From contig NZ_CP150265.1 of NCBI RefSeq assembly GCF_037976325.1, positions 7,257,501 through 7,321,500 of the forward strand: DNA of 64,000 nt, written 5' to 3'. Below, piece after piece: positions 26,599 to 34,152 of the stretch (position 1 is its first letter; each line of letters opens with the position of its first letter). The notes beneath the pieces are model-generated. The model was not told the DNA's origin. It saw only the letters and a program-made list of their open reading frames with translations, and made no database searches. The translations under genes and the position numbers were made by a program. The DNA comes from Paenibacillus sp. FSL K6-3182. GTDB lineage: Bacteria > Bacillota > Bacilli > Paenibacillales > Paenibacillaceae.

Positions 26599-26633
26599 AA
26601 AGTAAGAAGGACAAGGCTGCTCCTTCTTACTTT
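26599..26633 (-). terminator. Intercistronic hairpin (partial terminator)
   Basis: AAAGTAAGAAGGA pairs perfectly with TCCTTCTTACTTT around a 9-base loop; on the minus strand it is followed by TTTTACGG. Between the binding protein and permease genes, it probably attenuates transcription or protects the upstream mRNA, giving the usual excess of binding protein. Confidence 0.75.
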
Positions 26634-26644
26634 CTTTACGCAGC

Positions 26645-27961
26645 TTATTTCTTGATGAATTCGTTGTGCCGCTCTGCCATATTTTTCAACGTCGTGTCGA
26701 TATCTTGCTTATTGAGGAAATACTTCTCATATTCTTCTTTGCGCGCATCGATCACTTGCTGAGGCACGTTAAGCTGGAATGAATCGAATTTGCCGAATAC
26801 CACTTTGTTTAGAGAATCCCGATCATAATTTTCTTCATACCCTTTTAGGAGCAAATCGATCGCTTCCGTGCTGTCTACACTTTTGGATGACGGAATACGT
26901 CCGCCCGGAGCCATTGGCAGCATTCCGCCATCAGCGTACCATTTCACAAATTCCCAAGCCGCTTCTTGATTTTTGGATTTCGCGTTAACCGAAATCACGT
27001 CGCCCAATCCGCCTGGATATTTGAAGTTGGTTTGATCCTTGGAGATACGCGGAATTGGTGCAAAAGCAATTTTGAAATCATGCGGGAAATCGACTAGATT
27101 GTTCGCATTACGGAATATAAATTCACCAGCTGTCAGCATCGCTGTCTCGCCTTTTAGGAACATCGTATCCACCGGCATCTTGCTGGTCAGCTGCTCGCCA
27201 TATTCCGGAGTTGATTTATCCTTGAACATCATGTTGTGCAAAATTTCAAAACCCTGTTTCCAATAAGCATTATCGAAGTTCGATGTGCCGTCTGCTTTCA
27301 CATACCCGTCTCCACCGATCGTGCCATCGAATTGCGTAGTAAATGCAGCATCATGCTGGAGCAAGCCCCATACATTAGGTTGTTTCAATTTTAGTGCATA
27401 TTCCTGTAAATCGGACCACGTCCAATCTAGCGGAGGAATAGGCAGACCTGCCGCATCAAGCATATCTTTGTTCAACCAGATGAACGCCATGTTTTTCTTT
27501 GTAGGCATGCCGTAATACTTGTCATTAATCATCCATTGCTTAGCTTCAGGACCCATTTGCTCATCAATGTTGTAATCCGTCTTTGCGCTCATATCTACGG
27601 CTACACCTGCATCTATTCTCTTTTGAAGGCGAGAGAGGGTGTAGTTTATATAAATATCTGCATCTTGCCCAGCAAGCAAAGCAGTATCCAGCTTTAAGTT
27701 GCCCGCATCATCATTAACGAACCGAACATATTCCACTTGTACATTTGGATTCTCGGCATTCCATGCGTCAACAACCGCTTGAGGTCCCGCTTCAGGAGGT
27801 ACGCCGCCCCATAGCGTAAGCTTAATCTTTTTGGTTGTTGTGGCGCCGTTGTTTGTTGGTGTCCCCGAAACATTATTTTTGTTGTTCCCACCGCATCCAG
27901 CGATCAGAACCACGACAAGAATAAGAGAAAGAGCACTGATCAACATTCTGTTTCTTTTCAT
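26645..27961 (-). CDS. Extracellular sugar-binding lipoprotein (family 1)
   Basis: A 438-residue solute-binding protein. Signal peptide with lipobox LIAGC|GG (Cys near residue 23) followed by an Asn/Thr-rich linker. Family features include KLTLWGGVPPE near the N-terminus and the segment NAKSKNQEAAWEFVKWYADG (about residue 320) typical of UgpB/MalE-like proteins. GGGGG precedes the ATG. It is the first transport gene after the two-component system at 28067-30611 on the same strand and delivers its sugar to the two downstream permeases. The substrate cannot be deduced from sequence. Confidence 0.9.
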   Translation of the reverse strand: MKRNRMLISALSLILVVVLIAGCGGNNKNNVSGTPTNNGATTTKKIKLTLWGGVPPEAGPQAVVDAWNAENPNVQVEYVRFVNDDAGNLKLDTALLAGQDADIYINYTLSRLQKRIDAGVAVDMSAKTDYNIDEQMGPEAKQWMINDKYYGMPTKKNMAFIWLNKDMLDAAGLPIPPLDWTWSDLQEYALKLKQPNVWGLLQHDAAFTTQFDGTIGGDGYVKADGTSNFDNAYWKQGFEILHNMMFKDKSTPEYGEQLTSKMPVDTMFLKGETAMLTAGEFIFRNANNLVDFPHDFKIAFAPIPRISKDQTNFKYPGGLGDVISVNAKSKNQEAAWEFVKWYADGGMLPMAPGGRIPSSKSVDSTEAIDLLLKGYEENYDRDSLNKVVFGKFDSFQLNVPQQVIDARKEEYEKYFLNKQDIDTTLKNMAERHNEFIKK

Positions 27962-28066
27962 TTCTTTGCCCCCTACAAACTTGATTAATTGCTTAGTTAA
28001 ATCTTATCACCGGGCATTTCGCGGGGTAAGGAACGATATTTGGCGATTCATGATACATTCTTTGGA

Positions 28067-28828
28067 TCATTTATTTTGCTCTTTGCGATATTCACTTGGC
28101 GTCATGCCACACCATCGTTTAAATATTTTAATAAAATAGTTGTCATTCTCGAATCCTACTTGCCTTGCAATCTCACCTATCGATTGGCTTGTTTCCTCAA
28201 GCAGCATCTTTGCTGCCTCGATTCGGCGGTTCTGTACATAGTGAATAAAGGTTTGGCTCGTTTTTTTCTTAAACAAATCACTCACATAGCTTGCATCCAT
28301 AGAGATGAGCTCAGCTGCACGTTTTAATGTGATTTCCTCAGCGTAATGCTCCTCAATATGGCGAATAATTTTATTCATCTCTGGATGATCCGTAGGTTCA
28401 GATGTATTCTTCTTCGGAAACCACTTGGCTGCTTTTCTTAATTGCTCTCGCTGTTCTAGTTCAAGGGTTACCTTCTCAAGTGCCTGCTTCAACCCGCTCA
28501 CATCCATTGAAAGCTTAAGTAAATAGCTGGACGCTCCGAACTCCAGCGACTGCCTTGCATACTCGAACTCATTCATACAGGTAAGCATAACGAATCGGCA
28601 ATCAAGCCCTTCTTTCCTGACAGATTTCAGCAGCTCTACTCCATCCATCATGGGCATATCAATATCCGAAATGACCACGTCCGGCTGTAATTCTCGAATC
28701 GCCTGCAACGCTTCCTCGCCGTCATTAGCAGTCGCTATAATTTCAAAAGGAAGATTAGCTTTGCTCATCAGCTTGCTGAGACTCGCTCTTGCATGCTGTT
28801 CATCATCAACGATCAATACGGTCCACAT
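28067..28828 (-). CDS. Response regulator with AraC output domain (short YesN type)
   Basis: A 253-residue regulator: receiver domain with LIVDDE, phosphoacceptor Asp55 in VVISDIDMPMMDG and Lys in SYLLKLSMD (the usual KP is KL), then a short linker and an AraC-type double helix-turn-helix (MDASYVSDLFKKKTSQTF; VGFENDNYFIKIFKRWCG). GGAGG precedes the ATG, which lies inside the upstream kinase gene (23-base overlap). It probably activates the transporter operon that starts about 100 bases downstream. Confidence 0.9.
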   Translation of the reverse strand: MWTVLIVDDEQHARASLSKLMSKANLPFEIIATANDGEEALQAIRELQPDVVISDIDMPMMDGVELLKSVRKEGLDCRFVMLTCMNEFEYARQSLEFGASSYLLKLSMDVSGLKQALEKVTLELEQREQLRKAAKWFPKKNTSEPTDHPEMNKIIRHIEEHYAEEITLKRAAELISMDASYVSDLFKKKTSQTFIHYVQNRRIEAAKMLLEETSQSIGEIARQVGFENDNYFIKIFKRWCGMTPSEYRKEQNK

Positions 28829-30611
28829 CGCTGTCAGCCTCCTTTAAATAGGGTTTCGATAATAATAGAGGGAGATGCATCATTACCTTTGTTCCCTCTT
28901 CTGATGAGGCAAGGGACAAGCCTGTACTCTGATTTTTGAAAAGAAGCTCCAAGCTTTCTCGAATATTTTGAATACCGATGCTTTTCCGCTTACGGAACAC
29001 CTTCTTCTCTTTGGCACGTTCTACCCCTACTCCATTGTCCGCCACTTCAAGATACAAAAGATCATGTCTCGCCTCTGCTTTGATTTCAATTCGGCCGTCA
29101 CTCCGTCTCCCTCCAAACCCATGTATAATGGCGTTTTCTACCAAAGGCTGAAGACAGAATTTCGGAACCAGTGCAAAGTTTAGCTCGTCACTTAGCTCAT
29201 AGCTGACTGTAATATGCCCACCGAAGCGAGCGCTTTGTATGCGCATATAGGAATCGATAAGCGCAATCTCATCTTTCAGCAATATAAGGTCGACCTCTAC
29301 ATTCAATGTCGTCTCTAATATTTTTCCAAGCGAAACACAAATTTCATAAATGTCATCCTCATCCTTCTCAAGCGCTATGCTTTTAATAACATTAAGCGTA
29401 TTCAAAAGAAAATGCGGGTTCATTTGAGATAAGAGAACCTGAAAGCGGACGATCTGCCTCTGACGTTCCTCTAATTGAAGCCGTTCCATTAAGCCATTTA
29501 TATCGTCAATCATGGTATTGAAGCTTCGCGTGAGTGCAAGAATTTCACCTCGCCCTTGTTCTGGCAGCTTTACTTTGAGGTTAGTCTTGACCGATATCTC
29601 CATCTTTCGCTGCAGCGTTTTTAGCGGAACAGTAATCGTTGAAGAAATAAAATAGGTCATCATGACAAACACAAGCGTAATCAACCCGAAGATGGCGAAA
29701 AAGCGTTTTTTCAACGTTTCCACTTCTTCAAACAGCAAGGACAAGGGTACTTTCTTCACAATAAATCCATTTAACTGGGCAATACGGCTGAACGTATACA
29801 ATACCTTCTCATCTTGGCTAACAATGGAAGCGGATGCCGATGGCTCTTTTACTTCGAGCATCGCTGATAAAATGGCAGGATCAATCGCTTCATCGGCATC
29901 GGACTGCACCATTGATTTTCCTGTATGATCCAATAAATAATAAATGCCTTCGCGCTGCCTATCTCTCATCACCTTGTTGAACCATTGCTCATAATCGATG
30001 CTGATACGGGCATAGGCGTACTCTTTGAGATTCTCATCGCGGAGCATCTGATAGAGACTAAGCATATTTTGATTGGGTTTAATAACCGGACTCACATAAT
30101 TGGTATCGCTTGCATTCCAAATGGAGCTTTCCCCTTCATTGGAGGAAAGCATCTTTACCCATGCTTCATTCGTAATCGAGGAGTAATTCAGTGGCTCACG
30201 AGGAGCAAAGGAGGTATAGGCATAGCCTTGTTTATCTACCAGCGTATAATACACCGTTGCACCAGTCAGGAAGAAGCTGTTCTCAATGCTTGCGAACTTA
30301 TTCTCCACCAGTTCCTTCCGCGTTAGCGGATCTTTCAGCTCCGGATTTTTCATAACCGAGCGGATGGTGTCATCCTGTTCTAATAGCAGACCTGTCTTCA
30401 TAACAAGCCCGAGCACATCTAGGAAAGACTTCTCGATATCGAGAAGCTGATCCTCGTTTTTGGCGGAGGCTTCCTCCTGCAGAACTCTTTCCGTTTCACT
30501 GAAATTATAAATAACTAATAAAACGAATGGAGCTAGCACTAGCAGCAAAAAAGCCATCAATATTCTGTTTTTGAACGTTTCTGGAGTTAAGCCTCTAATC
30601 CATTTGTTCAC
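28806..30611 (-). CDS. YesM-type sensor histidine kinase
   Basis: A 601-residue kinase. Membrane segments near residues 17-37 and 290-312 flank an extracytoplasmic Cache-like sensor. A HAMP region is followed by the motif QMNPHFLLNTLNVIKS with phosphoacceptor His400, then HATPase_c with N box QPLVENAIIHGFG and G boxes ADNGVGV and SIGIQNIRESLEL. The start is a GTG at 30611 preceded by GGGGGG. It overlaps the response regulator gene and heads the second sugar cluster. Confidence 0.9.
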   Translation of the reverse strand: MNKWIRGLTPETFKNRILMAFLLLVLAPFVLLVIYNFSETERVLQEEASAKNEDQLLDIEKSFLDVLGLVMKTGLLLEQDDTIRSVMKNPELKDPLTRKELVENKFASIENSFFLTGATVYYTLVDKQGYAYTSFAPREPLNYSSITNEAWVKMLSSNEGESSIWNASDTNYVSPVIKPNQNMLSLYQMLRDENLKEYAYARISIDYEQWFNKVMRDRQREGIYYLLDHTGKSMVQSDADEAIDPAILSAMLEVKEPSASASIVSQDEKVLYTFSRIAQLNGFIVKKVPLSLLFEEVETLKKRFFAIFGLITLVFVMMTYFISSTITVPLKTLQRKMEISVKTNLKVKLPEQGRGEILALTRSFNTMIDDINGLMERLQLEERQRQIVRFQVLLSQMNPHFLLNTLNVIKSIALEKDEDDIYEICVSLGKILETTLNVEVDLILLKDEIALIDSYMRIQSARFGGHITVSYELSDELNFALVPKFCLQPLVENAIIHGFGGRRSDGRIEIKAEARHDLLYLEVADNGVGVERAKEKKVFRKRKSIGIQNIRESLELLFKNQSTGLSLASSEEGTKVMMHLPLLLSKPYLKEADSDVDRIDR

Positions 30612-30777
30612 GCGATATGCCCCCCAAGTGCTCTCATCTGTTTAAAAATTGATTCGACATACCTCTCAAGATAACGCGAATAGTCCGTAGGAGCAAGCTT
30701 GAAAATAAAGCTAATAACTCTCCTTCATCATGACAGAAGCGAATGGTTTGGCCTAACTTGCGATGTTTGCGCCCAGT

Positions 30778-30803
30778 GAAAAAAAAAGAGCCCTTATGGG
30801 CTC
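30778..30803 (-). terminator. Terminator downstream of the acetyltransferase gene
   Basis: GAGCCC/GGGCTC stem with a TTAT loop and a long T run on the minus strand. Confidence 0.8.
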
Positions 30804-30840
30804 CCTCAAATGGCGTGTTGTCTCATACCGTAAAATATCG

Positions 30841-30892
30841 TCATGAAAGCACCTTCGTGCTCCGCTTAACTCTGTATTTATAGAGTATCCGT
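30841..30892 (-). repeat. Degraded duplicate of the 3' end of the 225-residue protein gene
   Basis: About 43 of 52 bases match 31973-32025. On the minus strand it reads LYKYRVKRSTKVLS and stop, against FYKRRVKRNVKVLS and stop at the end of the gene at 31972. Similarity continues through the following ATGAC that begins the kinase-like gene in the complete copy. It sits 4-5 bases after the acetyltransferase stop codon and has no start of its own, so it is a leftover of a duplication or deletion. Confidence 0.65.
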
Positions 30893-30895
30893 TTG

Positions 30896-31300
30896 TTAGC
30901 GAGGCCTTCTATTCATAAAACGTTCCGTGTTTTTCATAAAGCCATACTTTTCGTATAGTCCATGACCATCGAGCGTACCAAGCAGACCCATCATTCCTTC
31001 AAACTGCTCGGTTATCACTTCTACTAATTTCTTCCCTAGCCCGGTGCCTCTATATTCCTCATCGACAAAAACGTCGCATAGGTAATACATAGTCGCAAAG
31101 TCCGTCACTACACGAGCAAAACCAATCTGCTTGTCCCCATCATAAACGCCAAAGCAGACCGAGTTATTTATAGATTTTTCTATTACTTCCAATGATCTTT
31201 TATTCGCCCAGTAGCTCCTAGCTAAAAAGCTGCATATGGTGTCGATATTAAGCATTGATTTATCATCGCTTATTACAAACCGGTCATACAATAGCTCCAT
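30896..31300 (-). CDS. GNAT-family N-acetyltransferase
   Basis: A 134-residue acetyltransferase that would transfer acetyl from acetyl-CoA to an amine. The core motif A is visible as VDEEYRGTGLGKKLVEVI (acetyl-CoA pyrophosphate loop R/Q-x-x-G-x-G), preceded by the strand LCDVFV, and the C-terminal GLYEKYGF is the usual GNAT tail. The frame is open to a TTG at 31312, but GGGAGG fits the ATG at 31300. The next gene upstream ends 18 bases before 31300, so it belongs to the run of three genes 32649 to 30896. Acceptor substrate unknown. Confidence 0.85.
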   Translation of the reverse strand: MELLYDRFVISDDKSMLNIDTICSFLARSYWANKRSLEVIEKSINNSVCFGVYDGDKQIGFARVVTDFATMYYLCDVFVDEEYRGTGLGKKLVEVITEQFEGMMGLLGTLDGHGLYEKYGFMKNTERFMNRRPR

Positions 31301-31318
31301 ATTAACACCCAACCTCCC

Positions 31319-31975
31319 TTATCCTTTTAGAAAATCAGAAGCCTTATTTTCGTGAAGCCAACTGATCATAAAATCAAACAACTCTACAGAATACGTGTGT
31401 TCTTGGGGTCTTGAGGGCATTGTCTCAACAATTTGTTGTACATTATTTTCAATCGATACGGATTCAATGAAACTGACCAAACCCGGAATAAATGAATTTA
31501 AGGCTTCAAAATAGTGCCTTTGCGGTTCAATAAATGTTAAATTCATTTCAAACCCGCTGCGCCCCCTAGTTGCATCACCCTCTTTGCGTTTACGCAGCTC
31601 AGCCTCATTTATGTTCAATAGGTAATACTTATCTGGAAAGCCAAGCTTACGGGCAAGCAATTGCTTACGGAAATAATCCGTTAGGAACTCAAGCGACTGT
31701 CCGCCAAAGAGAGTAAACCCAAAAGCCCAGTTGTACCAGAAAGGCTGAAATAGATCGATATCAATAACAACGAAACGATGCGCCTTACTCTTCTCCTGTG
31801 CTATTCTAAAGCGATCAAGCTGACGCTCAAAAAACCATTCAGGATACTCGATTTCTGGGCGTTTCCACAACGTATTCACTTCGGGAATATGATAACCACC
31901 GTATTTTAATGCTAACGCGCTTGAGGTGGTCGTCTTGCCAACTGCACTTGCACCTTCCATATGTATAATTGTCAT
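31319..31975 (-). CDS. P-loop NTPase / nucleoside-kinase-like protein
   Basis: A 218-residue ATP-binding protein. The Walker A motif GASAVGKTTTSS lies at residues 8-19 after MTIIHME, and a kinase-like Asp follows in FVVIDIDLFQPFW (about residue 75). A lid-like RKRKEGDATRGRSGF segment (about 135-150) with basic residues resembles deoxynucleoside or shikimate kinase lids. The family is not identified further. The ATG overlaps the stop of the upstream 225-residue protein gene by 4 bases (ATGA), so the two are coupled. Substrate unknown. Confidence 0.75.
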   Translation of the reverse strand: MTIIHMEGASAVGKTTTSSALALKYGGYHIPEVNTLWKRPEIEYPEWFFERQLDRFRIAQEKSKAHRFVVIDIDLFQPFWYNWAFGFTLFGGQSLEFLTDYFRKQLLARKLGFPDKYYLLNINEAELRKRKEGDATRGRSGFEMNLTFIEPQRHYFEALNSFIPGLVSFIESVSIENNVQQIVETMPSRPQEHTYSVELFDFMISWLHENKASDFLKG

Positions 31976-32649
31976 GAAAGCACCTTCACATTCCGCTTAA
32001 CTCTGCGTTTATAGAAAATCCATGAGATAAATAGCGATTCCTCTGCTTTATGGCTTGCAACCTTATCTATGAAGTAAAAATCTTGGGGATCTACCTCTAT
32101 TTTTGTAATAGGCAGCACCGGCGATTCACTAATCCACTCCTCAAAAGACACGACAGAATGACTAACCATTTTGAACGTATCCTGTGGTAAAATGTACACC
32201 ATTCCGCTCGTCCAAGGTGCTTTATTCTTAGTCTCGCTAGTGATAGAGAAGAAATAATAGTTCTGACATGCCTTCACTTTTAAACAAGCATTTCGAAAGT
32301 TGCCAACCACTTTACTCCGATCAAATACCGCATAAAACAACGGCCAAATGCCATCTTTTGTGCCAAATATGGCTTCTACATATTTACCGTTAAAAAGCGT
32401 CTGCTTTCTTAACTCGAATTGTTCAATATTTTTATGATTTGACCCGTGCATTATGACTGGTTTCGTCATTGCAATATACTGAACAAAACGGAATTTGGGA
32501 AATGTGCTGGCGTACATTATTTCAGATTTATTGCGGACAGCATCGGAATACAATCTTTCATATTCATTGACCTCGTCCTCTGAGAACTTAAATACAGGAG
32601 AGCGATAAAATAGAAATCCCAGCAGCACTGATACTACCTTGCTTACCAT
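31972..32649 (-). CDS. Hypothetical 225-residue protein
   Basis: I do not recognise a domain. The protein starts with a short hydrophobic stretch (VVSVLLGFLFY), too short for a clear membrane helix, and continues as a mixed soluble protein with many aromatic residues and the segment FGTKDGIWPLFYAVFDRSK. It ends in a basic tail FYKRRVKRNVKVLS. GAGGG precedes the ATG. It is coupled by a 4-base overlap to the P-loop protein gene, which suggests a joint role. A degraded copy of its 3' end exists at 30841. Confidence 0.6.
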   Translation of the reverse strand: MVSKVVSVLLGFLFYRSPVFKFSEDEVNEYERLYSDAVRNKSEIMYASTFPKFRFVQYIAMTKPVIMHGSNHKNIEQFELRKQTLFNGKYVEAIFGTKDGIWPLFYAVFDRSKVVGNFRNACLKVKACQNYYFFSITSETKNKAPWTSGMVYILPQDTFKMVSHSVVSFEEWISESPVLPITKIEVDPQDFYFIDKVASHKAEESLFISWIFYKRRVKRNVKVLS

Positions 32650-32676
32650 ACAATTCCCTCTATTCGGACTGAGCCA

Positions 32677-32850
32677 TTATTTTTTCACACTTCTTATGAA
32701 GGTATTGCCCACAACAAGCGTAACGGCGATGACAACAATAATTACTAGAGTATCTTCAGTATCATGCACACGATGGGTTAAATCGAACAGATACCCCAAT
32801 TCGAAAAACAGGATAACTACCCATATCGCAAAATAATGTTTTGTGCTCAT
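32677..32850 (-). CDS. Small two-helix membrane protein
   Basis: About 57 residues, almost entirely two hydrophobic helices (HYFAIWVVILFFELGYLF and LVIIVVIAVTLVVGNTF) joined by a charged loop (THRVHDTEDT). AGAGGCTG sits before the ATG at 32850; the frame is also open to 32871. No family recognised. Lies 27 bases upstream of the 225-residue protein gene and 27 bases after the membrane protein gene at 32878. Confidence 0.55.
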   Translation of the reverse strand: MSTKHYFAIWVVILFFELGYLFDLTHRVHDTEDTLVIIVVIAVTLVVGNTFIRSVKK

Positions 32851-32877
32851 CGTATCAGCCTCTTTTCTCAAAACAAG

Positions 32878-33336
32878 TTATTTAGTAAAATCATTCTCGC
32901 TTTGCTTCCAATTATTTTTCACAAACAAAAAAGCGATAAGCAACAAAAATAGACCGCCGATATAAAACAGCACTGTCTTTAAATGAAATGCTTTGCCTTC
33001 ATATTCGCTCCCATACGCTGCCTTAATGAAAGAACCATCGTCCTGCTTAATCGCAATGGCCTCCTTTAACGATATACCCTTAATTTCGTAGTATTCCGTT
33101 CCTTTCGGATAAACGTTTGAGAAATTGCCAGAGTACGTTCCTTCTTTGTCTGAATAGGAAGTAACCTTACCGATTTTAGCGCCAATCTGTGCGGATTCCA
33201 CCTGAGTATCTGAAATAATGTAAGACTTGCCGTCGTTCACAACGAAACGATACGCCCAATCCGCATGAGCAGTCCCTAACGCAATAAATGAACTTACCGC
33301 GAAAAAAACGCTAATTAAAAACATAAACTTCCTCAT
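32878..33336 (-). CDS. Secreted or membrane-anchored protein, C-terminal helix
   Basis: A 152-residue protein with signal peptide (cleavage likely after ALGTAHA), an extracellular domain of about 90 residues containing tandem-looking KIGKVTSYSDKEGTYSGNFS, and a C-terminal membrane helix (VLFYIGGLFLLLIAFLFV) with tail KNNWKQSENDFTK. AGGTGA precedes the ATG. Topology resembles the TIMP-like protein at 19769 (signal, domain, C-terminal anchor), but I see no shared cysteines. Function unknown. Confidence 0.7.
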   Translation of the reverse strand: MRKFMFLISVFFAVSSFIALGTAHADWAYRFVVNDGKSYIISDTQVESAQIGAKIGKVTSYSDKEGTYSGNFSNVYPKGTEYYEIKGISLKEAIAIKQDDGSFIKAAYGSEYEGKAFHLKTVLFYIGGLFLLLIAFLFVKNNWKQSENDFTK

Positions 33337-33418
33337 TTGGTTTCACCTGCCTATATTGTATCTTATTATGATGAAAAGATAGAGAGAGAGTTGCATGAGA
33401 ATCATAATAAACAAATAA

Positions 33419-33470
33419 AGGGGCTGTCTCAGAAGTAGGATTGCCTACGCTTGAAACAGACCCTGCTTTG
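33419..33470 (-). terminator. Long hairpin terminator after the Nudix gene
   Basis: GGGGCTGTCTCA pairs with TGAAACAGACCC (10 of 12) with an inner GTAGG/CCTAC helix; the minus strand continues CTTTATTT. It separates the Nudix transcript from the secreted protein gene. Confidence 0.65.
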
Positions 33471-33482
33471 TTTTTATCGCTT

Positions 33483-33664
33483 ACGAACCTAATCACTCTT
33501 ATTTAAACCATTTGTAAGGAATTAAAATTGCAACGAACTCCAGAATCGTTATTTTGCGAAAAATAGATCATAACGCCTTACATGGCATGCTATAACGTCA
33601 ATTAGGTTCGTTAAAATTAAACAAACGTAGTTTTTTGCATAATAAGCATAGTACAGTTCGTTAG
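33483..33664. repeat. Cluster of four related repeat units, two per orientation
   Basis: Four units share ACGAAC followed about 10-12 bases later by TTAT: 33483-33519 (+), 33532-33566 (+), 33573-33613 (-) and 33625-33664 (-). Units 1 and 3 share ACGAACCTAAT at one end and TGTAAGG at the other; units 2 and 4 share AACGAACT and a TTATT(T/A)TGC(G/A)AAAAA block. Non-coding; resembles REP/MITE-like dispersed repeats. I see no target-site duplication. Confidence 0.55.
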
Positions 33665-33681
33665 AGCAATGATCTTGGGCT

Positions 33682-34125
33682 TTATGTTGTGAATATCTGA
33701 GAGGCAGCTTCTTCCGCATAATTTAATATAAGTATACGTTGACCATGCCCCTCTATTTGATTCACAACTTGTTTAGCCGTTTCGAAATTAAAGGTGACGC
33801 GCCCTGTGGTCTCAAATCCTTCCGGCATCGGAACGAAGCGATGAACCTTCGCGACAACAAATACGGTATACGTATCTGTTTCCGTCCAATACCAGCAGGC
33901 AACAGGTATTCTCTCCGGCATCAGCAGCAGTCCGGCTTCCTCCACCGTCTCCCGATCTAGCGCCTCGTCGATGCTCTCGCCCGGTTCAATTCTTCCGCCA
34001 ACTGTCGTTAGCGTCTGCTCGTTGCGATCCCACACCATCATGATAGAGCCATCCTCGAGTAAAGGAATACTATGTATGCCAGCGATTCTTTTATCCGTCG
34101 GAAGCTCATTCACTCTCTTCAACAT
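33682..34125 (-). CDS. Nudix hydrolase
   Basis: A 147-residue pyrophosphohydrolase. The Nudix box is complete: GGRIEPGESIDEALDRETVEEAGLL follows the G-x5-E-x7-REUXEEXGU pattern (first 20 residues GGRIEPGESIDEALDRETVE), providing the metal-binding glutamates. Preceding TLTTVGG and following PVACWYWTETDTYTVFVV are standard Nudix fold strands. GGAG precedes the ATG. The nucleotide or other NDP-X substrate cannot be told. The gene follows the Tet(M)-like GTPase gene after 27 bases on the same strand, so it may be co-transcribed. Confidence 0.88.
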   Translation of the reverse strand: MLKRVNELPTDKRIAGIHSIPLLEDGSIMMVWDRNEQTLTTVGGRIEPGESIDEALDRETVEEAGLLLMPERIPVACWYWTETDTYTVFVVAKVHRFVPMPEGFETTGRVTFNFETAKQVVNQIEGHGQRILILNYAEEAASQIFTT

Positions 34126-34152
34126 AAAATCCTCTCCTTCTACTTCTTGCGG

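Larger units (their letters stand above)
30612..30895. other. Gap with terminator and duplicated gene end
   Basis: The gap upstream of the kinase gene contains the terminator at 30778-30803 and the duplicated 3' gene end at 30841-30892 (separate entries). The remainder, 30612-30777, should hold the kinase promoter, but I see no clear hexamers and no gene. Confidence 0.5.
33337..33681. other. Gene-free gap with a hairpin and a repeat cluster
   Basis: This gap holds the hairpin at 33419-33470 and the four-copy repeat cluster at 33483-33664. A short reading frame through it (33311-33496, minus) only crosses the hairpin and is not a gene. Confidence 0.6.
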
